A stretch of 64,000 bases of DNA from Xestospongia bergquistia (Eukaryota > Porifera > Demospongiae > Haplosclerida > Petrosiidae): assembly GCA_963965975.1 (NCBI GenBank), contig OZ014414.1, positions 2,579,501-2,643,500 of the forward strand. Direction: 5' to 3'. Both the position numbers and the translations under genes were made by a program. Positions 1-9,588 of the stretch are shown piece after piece. How positions within the stretch are numbered: the first letter of the stretch is position 1; each line of letters opens with the position of its first letter. Under the pieces are notes generated by a model. The model was not told the DNA's origin and ran no database searches. It worked only from the letters and a program-made list of their open reading frames with translations.

Positions 1-131
1 CTTTCTTTGTCCAAGATAGTGCTATATTTGTGGCCAACACCTCCAAGCTAGCATCTACTAAAGATTTGAAAGTTACATATAATGGGGATGGTAATTTATT
101 GGAATACTATGTGGTTCCATATCCTTTTTAA
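1..131 (+). CDS. Possible C-terminal exon, cut by window edge
   Basis: The third forward frame is open from the window edge to a TAA at 129-131 (about 42 residues, ending EYYVVPYPF). The composition looks coding (mixed polar and charged residues, NGDGNLLEYY), but no domain is recognisable and the start lies outside the window. It could be a chance frame in AT-rich DNA. I see no splice acceptor that would fix its 5' boundary. Confidence 0.2.
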   Translation, partial: FFVQDSAIFVANTSKLASTKDLKVTYNGDGNLLEYYVVPYPF

Positions 132-540
132 TGATAGCTCTAAGATATCTAAACTGAATCATAAGCCAGCTGACCTGACAAAAAAATCATTTGCAATTTC
201 TTACTACTATACTTCAACAATTTTATGCTAGTATAAGTTTGAAGCAAACACACTTGGTGTGGATCCAATATTTAATTGTGCCAACTTTGACTTCACTGTA
301 ACCACATATCCTCATCCTCTTCATAAGTCAAACGTTCAGCAATAACCAATCAGTGTTAGGATGTACATTTGTTCACAATAGTAAAGTGTGCAAACATATT
401 CATCATTTTTTCATGTCTTATGGGTGACTACAATGACCATAAGTTTCATCACTGGCAGATCTGTGGAGGTGCACAGGCCCCCCTTTTATTCTATAATAAT
501 ATTCATGGTCAATCATTCAAGTCACACTCTGTGGTATATA

Positions 541-1575
541 TAGGCATATTTAGACCAAGGTTGGGGGGTGGGGGGGCAGCATGGGGGTAAACTTGCCCTG
601 ACCAAAATTAATTATATTTTTTCAAAAAAAAATTCATTGCTTTGAACTTTAACCAAAATGAAATTCATAATCTGTTTATTTACACAAAGATTAACCACTA
701 ACACATGCCAGTCCACATGTATTGTAGAGTTTTTTCCATAGTTTCTTTTGAGTGAGTTTGATCATTTTGTGAACTGTGATCTGAGTCTGACTTGAGTGTC
801 AATATAAAAAGAACTCTTAGAAACATTTGGGCTTCTAGTAATAGTAGCAGTAATGGTGTAGCTCCAATTAAAAAAGCATACAATGATCCAGAGGGTGAGG
901 AAGATGACAGTGGAAACAACAGCAATGAAGAAATTGACAGAGAAATTAGAGGATTAAATGATCGATATGGTTAGGTGTAAATCTAATAACAAAGTAGCTT
1001 GAAATTATTCTTCCTACATTTCTTGTACTATACAGACACAAGTGGTGATGGTGTTGATCTAGAGAGTCCACAGGGTTTAGGTAGTGATATACCCACAATA
1101 CCAGAAGTTAACGTACATGTACATTTACAAAATTTTCTTATAACAAACCCTATTCCTGAGGACAAGAAGCCAAAGAAGGACACTTGTTACCTTTTGGAGC
1201 ACCTAGACCCCTGTAAAGGAAGCATTTCCACTTCTGAGAGAGTGCTTAATGGTAGTGATGACTTTTGGTACCTCTACTGCAACTGTTGAATGCAGTTTTT
1301 CATCTTTTTGTTGCAATAAGACGTATTTGCCCTCCACTATGTCCCAGGAAAGGTTGGATAGTTTAGCTTACTGTCAATAGAAAGAATCCTGTCATCTCGA
1401 CTCTGGGATTTAAAGTTTGGTCGTAAACACAACATCTGTAAGATAGCCCTTCTTTAAATGAACTTGTTTTTGGTTGAGTAAAGGTTTAAAATTGTTAATA
1501 ACTATTAATAACTACTATTAATAATGATGAATAATTAATAACCCTAGTACTTTTGAAGACCTAGATACACCTATG
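541..1575 (+). mobile_element. 1.03-kb insertion into a MITE, type unknown
   Basis: This segment interrupts the MITE and is bracketed by 10-bp direct repeats GTGGTATATA. Its right end carries a degenerate ATTAATAACT tandem tail (about 1493-1545), which resembles the simple-repeat tails of some non-LTR retrotransposons; variable 9-10 bp target duplications would also fit. No terminal inverted repeats are seen. It contains the two exon-like blocks described separately. Family assignment is open. Confidence 0.55.
792..1289 (+). pseudogene. Two exon-like blocks inside the insertion
   Basis: 792-969 encodes a polar, acidic stretch (PEGEEDDSGNNSNEEID) but has no in-frame ATG. 1036-1289 is a second block ending in a stop at 1287-1289. 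A candidate intron (donor GTTAGG at 970, acceptor TACTATACAG ending 1035) joins them in phase 1 without a stop. No family is recognised. Because it sits in a transposed segment it may be a captured gene fragment or element-encoded protein. The donor is weak and no start codon is visible, so I treat it as a fragment. Confidence 0.3.
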
Positions 1576-1964
1576 GTGGTATATAATTATTACTTTAAGT
1601 ATGTTCATAGCAAATTCTTTCAGCCACATCTTACAATTAAAAGGGTGTGCTATGAATAACAAATTATGAATATTTATTAGGCTTAAAAATTTTGTCCCAA
1701 TCTATGTGAGTGGTCTGTGCACCCGCTATTTCTACATTCTGGATCCACTGGCAGATTTCATAGCATATTGCACAGTTTGAACCAATCAATGAAAACTTTT
1801 AAATGTATTTTTGAGTTTCTGCTTATCTAAAATGCTATCTACACCTTGAAAATATTTTTGGGCAGAGGATTGGTATTTCAAGTAAAGCGAAGCAGTTATT
1901 TTTATCAGACATTGATCTTAGAAATTATTGCACCTTTAATTATAAATTAGACACTTCTCATGAT

Positions 1965-1969
1965 AATCT
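1965..1969. repeat. Target-site duplication, left (AATCT)
   Basis: AATCT lies directly before the TGTTGG start of the left LTR and is repeated at 4080-4084 directly after the TAACA end of the right LTR. A 5-bp duplication is the size made by Ty1/copia integrases. Confidence 0.9.
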
Positions 1970-2189
1970 TGTTGGAGAATAGTGATTTAATAAGTATGAA
2001 TGTGTTAACCACTTATGTAAACATAGTTATGTATTACTTCCTGTAAATGATGCTAATAAAAATGAATGATTTTTGTATTGTTATATATATGTATCTATTG
2101 ATCAATCTCTGTCTTGTTGACTTGTTATTTCTGATTATATTTATGGTTGTCATATTATACTCTCTCATAATCAATTCATTGCTTAAACT
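1970..2189 (+). repeat. 5' LTR of a Ty1/copia element
   Basis: It starts TGTTGGAGAATAG and is nearly identical over about 220 bp to 3861-4079. The 3' tip is changed: the other copy ends CTTAAACTCTGCTAACA, whereas here the LTR runs from CTTAAACT straight into the primer-binding region, so about 10 bp including the terminal CA are missing. There are also small indels around 2044-2060. High identity suggests a fairly recent insertion. Confidence 0.9.
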
Positions 2190-2204
2190 TTATGAGCCCA
2201 GATC
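2190..2204 (+). promoter_or_regulatory. Probable half-tRNA primer-binding site
   Basis: TTATGAGCCCAGATC follows the 5' LTR. It resembles the complement of the anticodon-arm region of eukaryotic initiator tRNA-Met (TTATGGGCCCAG), the internal site used by Drosophila copia, which is primed by a cleaved 5' half of that tRNA rather than by the 3' CCA end. One mismatch lies in the core. The assignment rests on that known precedent. Confidence 0.6.
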
Positions 2205-2213
2205 AACGCTGTT

Positions 2214-3830
2214 ATGGCTGAAGCAACAATTGGACAAACAAAATGTTCTTTTGACAGACTAGATGCAAACAATTGGTTCGTTTGGAAATTCCAGATGAAA
2301 TATCTCCTGCTGGCTAATGGTCTGTGGGGCCTAGTAGATGAAACAGAGGTACTCAGCATGGNNNNNNNNNNNNNNNNNNNNNNNNNNNNNNNNNNNNNNN
2401 NNNNNNNNNNNNNNNNNNNNNNNNNNNNNNNNNNNNNNNNNNNNNNNNNNNNNNNNNNNNNNNNNNNNNNNNNNNNNNNNNNNNNNNNNNNNNNNNNNNN
2501 NNNNNNNNNNNNNNNNNNNNNNNNNNNNNNNNNNNNNNNNNNNNNNNNNNNNNNNNNNNNNCGTGTGGACAAACAGGACATCTTCGACGGGACTGTCCCA
2601 AGAAACCACAAGAGCACAATCCTAAACCGACTGGTAGACACAATGCAAAACCTGCTAAAGAGATGTCACAGGAGTCAGAGGGAGTATTTACAGCCTTGGC
2701 TGATTCGTCAGTGACTGAAGAGTGGATAATAGACTCTGGTGCCACTAGTCACATGACTTATTTGAAAGAAACTGTTGTATCAGTATTGCAAGTTTGAAGT
2801 TCCAGAGAAAGTGAGCCTTGGTGATGGATGTCACATAGAAGCTCTTGGTACAGGAAATATTCAAGTTAATATGAATTTTTTAAGGTTAGCAAACAGAAAA
2901 ATTGCTGCCAAGACAAATGAGAAGATGAATGAAGTAAAGAGAAATCTAACATCAAGATTCAAAATGAAAGACTTAGGAAAATTGCATCACTGTCTTGGGA
3001 TAACAGTTGAGTATGATGAGAGCAGGAGGTGCTTGTGGTTATATCAGAAGTCATTTATCTCAGCAATGTTAGAAAAGTTTGGATTGTCACAAGCTAAGGA
3101 GGTATCAAGACCTGCTAATCTTAATGAGAAGCTCAAAAAGGATGATGGAACCAGCAAATTGGTGGATCCTACATTGTACCAGTCTATGGTTGGAAGTCTC
3201 TTGTATGCAGCTATAGCCACTCGTCCTGACATTTCACAAGCAGTGGGAGCAGCATCAAAGTATTGCTCAAATCCAAGTGAAGCTCACCTAACAGCGGTAA
3301 AGAGGATCTTAAGATACTTAAAGAAGACCATTAACTTAGGACTGAAATATGAGAAATTAGAAAGTAGTACTCTAGTAGGATACTCAGATGCAGATTGGGC
3401 GGGTGACCTTGATGATCGTCACTCTACAAGTGGTAATCTATTTTTACTTGCTGGAGGACCAGTAAGCTGGCTCAGTAAGAAGCAATCTACAGTGGCTTTA
3501 TCAAATGCGGAGGCAGAATACATGTCATTAAGTGGTACCACACAAGAAGCTGTTTGGTTAAGACGACTACTTAGTGATTTCAAATTTTGCCAAGAAGAAC
3601 CAACAGTTATAAAAGAAGATAATCAAGGGACAATTGCAATAGCAAGAAACCCAGTCTCCCATTCTCGTACCAAACACATCGACATCATATATCAAAACAG
3701 TTCTGGATGGACACGTTACATTAGAATAGTGTTCGACTGAGCAAATGATTTTCGACTTGCTCACAAAGCTACTTCCTTATGATCGATTTGAAACAGTACG
3801 AAATTTAATGGGACTAGAATCGTTACCAAC
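2214..3830 (+). pseudogene. Ty1/copia gag-pol remnant
   Basis: This is a decayed polyprotein of an LTR retrotransposon. 2214-2361 encodes a copia-type Gag start (DANNWFVWKFQMKYLL), then 200 N hide sequence. After the gap come a zinc knuckle (CGQTGHLRRDC), a spacer and the protease motif DSGATSHM (about 2720-2760). A frameshift follows near 2775, and then the frame jumps straight to the reverse-transcriptase end (GSLLYAAIATRPDISQAVGA) and RNase H (GYSDADWAGD, SNAEAEYMSLS, KEDNQGTIAIARNP, RTKHIDI). Integrase and the RT catalytic core, including YVDD, are absent, so this copy is an internal-deletion derivative. A further frameshift lies near 3685. It cannot be autonomous. Confidence 0.9.
2362..2561. 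other. Assembly gap (200 N)
   Basis: Exactly 200 unresolved bases inside the copia element, between the Gag start and the zinc knuckle. The round number suggests an arbitrary scaffold spacer, so the true missing length, and hence the element's true size, is unknown. Confidence 0.95.
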
Positions 3831-3860
3831 CACTATTCAAGCTGATAAATCAAGTGGGAG

Positions 3861-4079
3861 TGTTGGAGAATAGTGATTTAATAAGTATGAATGTGTTAAC
3901 CACTTATGTAAACATAGTTATGTAATACTTCCTGCTATATAAAATGAATGATTTTGTATTGTTATATATATGTATCTATTGATCAATCTCTGTCTTGTTG
4001 ACTTGTTATTTCTGATTATATTTATTGTTGTTATATTATACTCTCTCATAATCAATTCGTTGCTTAAACTCTGCTAACA
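3861..4079 (+). repeat. 3' LTR of the Ty1/copia element
   Basis: It begins TGTTGGAGAATAG directly after the purine-rich tract AAGTGGGAG (3852-3860), a good polypurine tract, and ends GCTAACA. It is followed by the target duplication AATCT at 4080-4084. It is the more complete of the two LTRs. Confidence 0.9.
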
Positions 4080-4421
4080 AATCTCATCATTTTATGAGAT
4101 CTAGGGGCTTGTCAATACTTAATTAAAGATAACTTTCATTTTATGCTAGCTGAACTCAAAGGTTCATGAAATACTTTAGAATTGTTCAAGGTAGTGGTCT
4201 TGTCAGTGCAAAGCTTATGAGTTAAAGCAGTGTGTGTAGGCAGGTCTTAGATCAGTATGGGGCTTGGGAACATACCAAAAAAGTGCTTGAAGTAAAATGC
4301 ATTTATCAGGGTTAAGTAAATACCCACATTCAATGCAAAAGTACATTTATCATTTATAATTGGTTAAGAACAACCTAACTCAAGATTATTGACTAATGGA
4401 TGTGTATAAAACATATATTAC

Positions 4422-4647
4422 CTGTTTTAGGTCCAGGATTGAGTTCAACATCTCCTGATAAAATTAGGAGAAGTGAGAGAAAGATTCCTAAAGAGAAAGT
4501 AATATCTTTAGTCTTCTTGATTATAGTCACTCCATCTATCCTACTACAGCTCTCAGTGTTTAGATTCATTTTAGTGTGACTACTGCAAGATATCTGGTGA
4601 CATGCCCATAATCCAATACTTACTCTCCATTGAGAGATATCAATCAT
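4422..4647 (-). CDS. Orphan exon with 2A-like hydrophobic leader
   Basis: The minus strand is open from ATG 4645-4647 (or ATG 4567-4569) and carries a basic stretch (IIKKTKD), a hydrophobic run (FSLGIFLSLLLIL), then SGDVELNPGP at 4429-4458. This fits the 2A ribosome-skipping consensus D(V/I)ExNPGP exactly. Two codons later an ideal donor (ACAG|GTAATA, exon end 4422) closes the exon. 2A-like leaders that double as signal peptides are reported from sponge and sea-urchin NLR-type proteins, and 2A motifs also occur at the start of some non-LTR retrotransposon ORFs. The splice donor favours a host gene. No continuing exon was found between 4421 and 1 on this strand; the copia element sits there. 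It may be a broken gene or one continuing outside the window. Confidence 0.6.
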
Positions 4648-4841
4648 TACTATAATGAGAGAAAATGTTTTAAATGTCAATGTTTTATCACATTAACTAA
4701 AATAAAAGTACATGGAATATGATACAAATCATTAACTGTATTTTTTCATGAGGGAAATACTCTTCTATAGATACATAAATGTTCAATGGGTTCTAGTAAC
4801 TATATAGCATAGGATTCAATTTGTACCTTATTCATCACACC

Positions 4842-5110
4842 CACCGGCGAATCTAGGGGGGTGCCTGGGGTGCACAGGCACCCCCTTTTTATTCTATAAT
4901 AATATTCATAATCAATCATTCAGTCACACCCTGTGGTACATAATTATTACTTTAAGTATATTCATAGCAAATTCTTGCAGCCACACCTTACATTTAAAAG
5001 GTCGCTCTATGAAAATAAGCACTTATGAATATTTATTAGGGTTAAAAAATTTGCCGCGCGTAGCGCGCGGTCTGTGCACCCCCTATTTTTACACTTTGGA
5101 TCCACCGGTG
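4842..5110. mobile_element. MITE with CACCGG termini and 5-bp TSD
   Basis: The termini are inverted: CACCGGCGAATCTAGG on the left against the complement of GGATCCACCGGTG on the right, followed by GGGGGTGC blocks on each side. ACACC flanks both ends (4837-4841 and 5111-5115). The element is about 270 bp, non-coding, and contains a CG-only hairpin (CCGCGCG TAG CGCGCGG, 5054-5070) that stands out in this AT-rich DNA. Related copies lie at 450-1751. Confidence 0.8.
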
Positions 5111-5115
5111 ACACC

Positions 5116-5720
5116 CACAAGCCACACCTATTATTGCTTATATGCATAAGCCTTGTAATTATGAGTGCTTATAAAGGAAACCTCTGTTGGAAACGTTATA
5201 TCCTTTATGACATAATGTGGGTGTGGCATGTAAAGTATACAGACAAACCATCTTAGAATAGGATTTATTTACCACCATGAATGGATAATTGGAAATGTTT
5301 ATGAGGGCCAGTTATAACGAATAAATTAATGACATATTACTGAACAGAATAAGTTTGTCTGACTCTTTCTCTCTATGTTAAGAGGACAATACCAGATCAT
5401 ACAAATCAAATGCCTGATAGAACTAAACCTATGTCACACCTGTTGTTGCCTAGGGCTCCCAACTCTCCAATATCAGTGATTGAAGGTACATTTTATTATT
5501 AACAGTCAGATGTATACAGTTGTTTAAAATTAATAATAAAGTAATTAAATGTACTTACTTATGGATATAATATCTTTGCATATACTCCCTTGAAGTCAGT
5601 AGGAAATTAAATTAGCCCTTATCACAGCGTTTGGGGAAGAAAGCCTGATAACTACTGCTTGGAAAAAGTACACTCTAGGAATCCTCCGTCATTTATGATG
5701 TTACAATTCCTTTTACCGCA
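5116..5720. other. Gene-free stretch
   Basis: AT-rich DNA between a MITE and a transposon-derived repeat. I see no coding signal, repeat pair or RNA gene here. Confidence 0.5.
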
Positions 5721-5721
5721 A

Positions 5722-7275
5722 TGTTAGACTATCTACGATGGCTACTTGTAGTGCTGATAAATTTCAGACCTTCTACACTTGTAGCAAACTGTCTCAAGGT
5801 TGTTGTTGTAGTCTATACTTGTATGTTTGCTATTCAACCCACAAAAGTACAGCTTCTTGTTGGGGGAATTCCGCGGACTGTCCCTCGTTGGTTCCCTTTG
5901 ATAGTAATTAACAACTAATTTAATAATGTATAGAATTTTGCTAATTATCAATGGTTGTAAAAACATCTCTTATCAATAGTTGTAAAAACATCCCTATCAC
6001 AGTAATTAATGACTAATTTAATAATGTACTAGTAAATAGAAGTTCACTAATTATCAATGGTTGTAAAAATATCTCAGTAGGAATGGCAGTACAGACATTG
6101 TGTATTAGTCAGTAATAATGCATTACCACTTGACTATGATAAAACATTTTTATAATGAAATATAGATTGTTTTATTAAGAAAATTTTATGTTGAACCATA
6201 CTGTACCGGTACCTACATATCAGTTATTCAGTGTACGTACATTAAAATTATGTTAATATAAGCAGATTCAGTTTATGTAAACAATACAGCATGTATAACT
6301 TACTGATTGACTGCATTTAGCATTGACTAATACTATAGTTATATGTTTATGTACATGATGTATATTGTAGTCTGTTTGGTTTGACTTGTTGACTTATACT
6401 TATGAATAATAAAGTTGCTAAAGGTCCTTTCTCTTGGATAGTCCAACCTACATGAACAACTGTCACTACCTTAATATACTTTGTATGTATATGCCTTATC
6501 ATTAATATTGTAAGCTATGAATATAAATAAGAATCTTTTTTTCTCAGAAATGTATTGGTTCACACTGTGTTGATTGTAGCAAAAATATATCAAAAGATCC
6601 ACTACTATAGATGTATATATACAACCTCAATACCTCTAATATACTAACTGTGCATATACTTGAACTTATTATCATTTAAGATAAACACATAAAATAGACG
6701 TACTTAGTGGAATGACTGATCCACATTGCAACCATCATGTATGTCAGAGTGCCTTTATTGAAGTTACTATTACCAGATTACAATTTTAACATTTTATTAA
6801 TAATGGAATTTTTATTGCAATATTTATATTAATAGCTCATATACAAATATCCACATAAGCTAAACCACAAACTTAAAAATTAGTTACCAAATGATAATTT
6901 TATATTTTTCATATTATTTTTTTATTTTTGTGTATAAAAAACATAGCACTGTATTAAATATGGTATATTTCAGTTTTCTTGTTAGAATGCTGTCTATATT
7001 TGTATATGTTATATTGATGTACATAGGTATTTGTCAATATTTCTTTTAACGAACATGATACAATATTGCAATTGTTTCTTAGGCATTTTGAATACCATTG
7101 TGACCATGCTCATTACATCTATTCTGTTGACTCTTCTAGACATAGACTGTCACTGATAAGAGATGCAGAAAGATTCTCTTCCCCTCTCATGACAATATAA
7201 CAGCTTTCATCATTTTCTTAGCTAACAAAAGAACGTTGGATATGCAGATTGTGATGTCACATTCTCTTCTGTCAT
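5722..7275 (-). repeat. Transposon segment, inverted copy of 32.6-34.07 kb
   Basis: The complement of this block matches 32620-34070 over most of its length. Shared blocks include the AACGTTGGATATGCAGATTGTGA region (7234 versus 32630), GCAGAAAGATTCTCTTCCCCTCTC (about 7165 versus 32692), ACATGATGGTTGCAATGTGGATCAGTC and the AAGGTCTG/TAGCAAACTGTCTCAA block near 5770. In the other copy the end at 32.6 kb is coding (C-terminal part of a coiled-coil protein); here those frames are broken. The rest is the non-coding tail of the same element. Adjacent 3' ends differ, so this copy is truncated. Confidence 0.75.
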
Positions 7276-7279
7276 ATAT

Positions 7280-8130
7280 AGCTTCAACGGATAAAAAGTT
7301 CTTCTAAAAGAGACAGGCTTGGTCTTTCTAGCTACTTTAGAGTTTAGATTAGTTCTTCATGCACAAGTTCCTTTCCACACAACTGAAAAGGTGTAGCTGG
7401 TAGATTTGCATGCCAGTGTGTTGAATTCTGTTTAGCGGTAATAACAATGCAAAAGAACCTCAAAAATACAATTAAAGTATATTCACCATTTTTGCTGTAT
7501 CCACAATCATTGTGATAAACCTTACATACATATATTTATATATTATGTATACCTGTATAGACAATTACCACCTCCAGTACACTTTAGAGGTATCATTTTC
7601 TCCAAGTACTAATGACCTAAAGCACATGTCCTGCTTCAAATGATGAAGTTAGGATTCATCAAGAAAAGGATGTGATATAGATAAGAACTAGCAAACTGTT
7701 AGCCCAATTGTATTTGGCCAATACTTACCTATCACTTCCTTTTCTTGATGCAACCTAATTTCATCAATTGGTTTCTACTACTGTATGTAGACTATATGTT
7801 TAATATTCATTTTAAAATGCATCAAGAGCATAAAATAAAGTGACCTTTTAGTAATGTTAGTCTTTTGTTTATAATCAGTTAAAACAAAGTAGTATATGAG
7901 TGACCTGCATGAAATTTGGCTCAGCTAGGATGTAGGCATCAGGATGTCCACTCAAGTCAGAACAAAATTTGGAAATGTTTACCTCTGATCCACTATTATG
8001 GTTTTCTTGTCTTTGTCATTTTGGTCCTAACTAACTGGAGACTAATGGCCATATTGCATGTCCTTGATTCTCTTCAGAATGATTTTCTTTTGTACATTTG
8101 ATTTTTCTCAACTATGTTGTCCAGTTTGTA
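7280..8130. other. Gene-free stretch
   Basis: No open frame with coding character on either strand. A short inverted pair (TGATGAAGTTAGGATTCATCAAGAAAAGGA near 7639 and TCCTTTTCTTGATGCAACCTAATTTCATCA near 7737) suggests a small foldback or MITE of about 130 bp. Confidence 0.45.
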
Positions 8131-8723
8131 CAAATTTTCTCCTTTGATAGCAGCTCTCTCTCTCACTTCCTCTTTTTCTTTGTCCTTGTCAGCCATTTGT
8201 AATTCTTTACCTGCCTTTTGTAGGTCAAGGCACTAACTCTAAATCTGTAGCAACCTCCATTGTTTCCATGGTAGAATGAAGCTATAATTGAACTAACTCT
8301 AAGTCTGTAGCAACCTCCATTGTTTCCATGATAGAACGAAGCTGACAGACCTTGAAATATCTTGAAGTCTTTACCATAATGAGAGGTGGTAATGTTTCAA
8401 ATGTTCAATATCTTGACTCTGCTTGACTGAGGTATCTCATAACTTCTTAAAGTCTTCACCACATCTAAGAACAGTGTTTTGCAGGTTTTCAATAGCTTGA
8501 CCGTCCTTCACAGAGACATCTTGCAATGACATATTATCTTCATCATGTTTGAGGGAAGTATCCTCCGGGCTTTTGGCACCTTCACCTCAGAGTCATTTTG
8601 CAATAGTATGATGTCAGCATCTTGTGCTCCAATATAATGGCTCAATACATGTTTCTCTTTTTTTTCTAATTGTATGGTGTACATGTAATAAGTAATAAAA
8701 TTTCGGAAGTAGATTTTAATCAA
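8130..8723 (-). pseudogene. Broken charged, helical gene fragment
   Basis: Minus-strand pieces look coding but change frame. They are HYIGAQDADIILLQNDSEV (about 8645-8590), then in another frame NMSLQDVSVKDGQAIENLQN (about 8545-8485), and farther on KELQMADKDKEKEEVRERAA (about 8210-8150). Composition is charged and helical. A frameshift near 8560 and several stops rule out an intact protein. No family is recognised. It lies between transposon repeats and is probably element-derived. Confidence 0.35.
8231..8345. repeat. Short tandem duplication (about 62 bp, 2 copies)
   Basis: CACTAACTCTAAATCTGTAGCAACCTCCATTGTTTCCATGGTAGAATGAAGCT is followed at once by a second near-identical copy (AACTAACTCTAAGTCTG... 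ATAGAACGAAGCT). Only a few substitutions separate the copies. Confidence 0.85.
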
Positions 8724-8970
8724 CAGAACTGTAATAATTCCTGATTAAGAATGACTTTCTTAAATAGTAATTAATGTTAATATTATAACTAGCATTTGTT
8801 ACGGTTTGTGTGTCAAATTGAGCTTTGGTGTGCTGTTACAGACAAAATGTACAATATTTGAATTAGTAACCTCAATGGAGAACAGTCACATGAAAGAATG
8901 GAGATGGAAAGTTAGTGGCCATTCCCTCCTGACTCAGAAACAGCTACAGCATGACATTCACTAAGTACAA
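8640..8970 (+). repeat. Direct repeat of 34.22-34.56 kb
   Basis: Blocks such as CCTGATTAAGAATGACTT, AATATTATAACTA, TGTGCTGTTACAGA, AACCTCAA.GGAGAACAGTCACATGAAA and AGTTAGTGGCCATTCCCTC occur in the same order at both sites. It is a non-coding transposon segment. Here it lies next to a Tnp2-like fragment; at the other site it abuts the CACTG tip of a CACTA-like element. Confidence 0.75.
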
Positions 8971-9020
8971 TAAAATGATCTTAGAAAGAGAAGCCGAAAG
9001 GCAAATGTAAATATGTTAAA

Positions 9021-9515
9021 TTACATAAGGGTGTTTACAGCATTCTCCAAAATATGATAAACAAGGTGATAAAAACTAGGAAAAGTGATATACCAGACAA
9101 AACTTTCCTTAATTACTGTAGTAGATGCATCATCTGCTTTATTTTCATCTTCTGATTCAGTTTCGTCCCCAAACTTCAACATCCAAGCTTGATGTTGTTG
9201 AATTACTAGAGTCAGAACTAGTACTGCTGTCAGCATCTTGTTCATCGACCTTCATATCATCTGATAGGATATGATTGTTAGGATGTTTACATGATTCCTC
9301 GAGCTCTACATCACTTGTAGATATGTCAAAACTTGAATCAAGATGTTTTGGTGAATTGATGTTCACTACATCCCCCCTTGATTCTTTATCACATAAACCG
9401 ACTCCTTGTCTCTTACCAGGACGTACAGCTCCAAATCTGTCGTGTAAATGTCGATAATAAACTGTAGGAGCAAGCTATTCTGCACAAAAAGAACAAATTC
9501 TACGCTTGTTCGACA
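9021..9515 (-). pseudogene. Zinc-finger N-terminus of a Tnp2-like transposase
   Basis: From ATG 9513-9515 the minus strand reads a short CxxC zinc-finger-like start (ICSFCAE, then a stop, then LAPTVYYRHLHDRFGAV). This is followed by a long acidic, serine-rich linker (DSSFDISTSDVELEESC; DADSSTSSDSSNSTTSS) and, after a frameshift near 9180, FGDETESEDENKADDAS. C..C/Y..H fingers followed by acidic linkers are a recurrent start for Tnp2/CACTA-type transposases in metazoan genomes. The in-frame TAG and the frameshift make it dead, and the catalytic part is absent. It lies head to head with the gene fragment at 9589. Confidence 0.5.
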
Positions 9516-9588
9516 TTAGAACTAGGTTATAATTACGACTTGGTGTTAATTACTTTTGCTTACTACTAGTTGTGAACGATAGCCAGTC

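Larger units (their letters stand above)
450..1751. repeat. MITE copy split by an insertion
   Basis: 450-540 matches the left half, and about 1576-1751 the right half, of the intact element at 4842-5110. Shared features are the CACTGGCAGAT-like left tip, the GTGCACAGG block, TTCTATAATAATATTCAT, the AATTATTACTTTAAGTAT block and the GGATCCACTGG right tip. The two halves are separated by 541-1575, which is unrelated. GTGGTATATA occurs on both sides of the break (531-540 and 1576-1585), as expected of a target-site duplication. Confidence 0.75.

Noticed and set aside
369-590. 73-codon plus-strand frame
   Set aside because: It overlaps the MITE half and the G-run of the insertion start; the composition is not protein-like.
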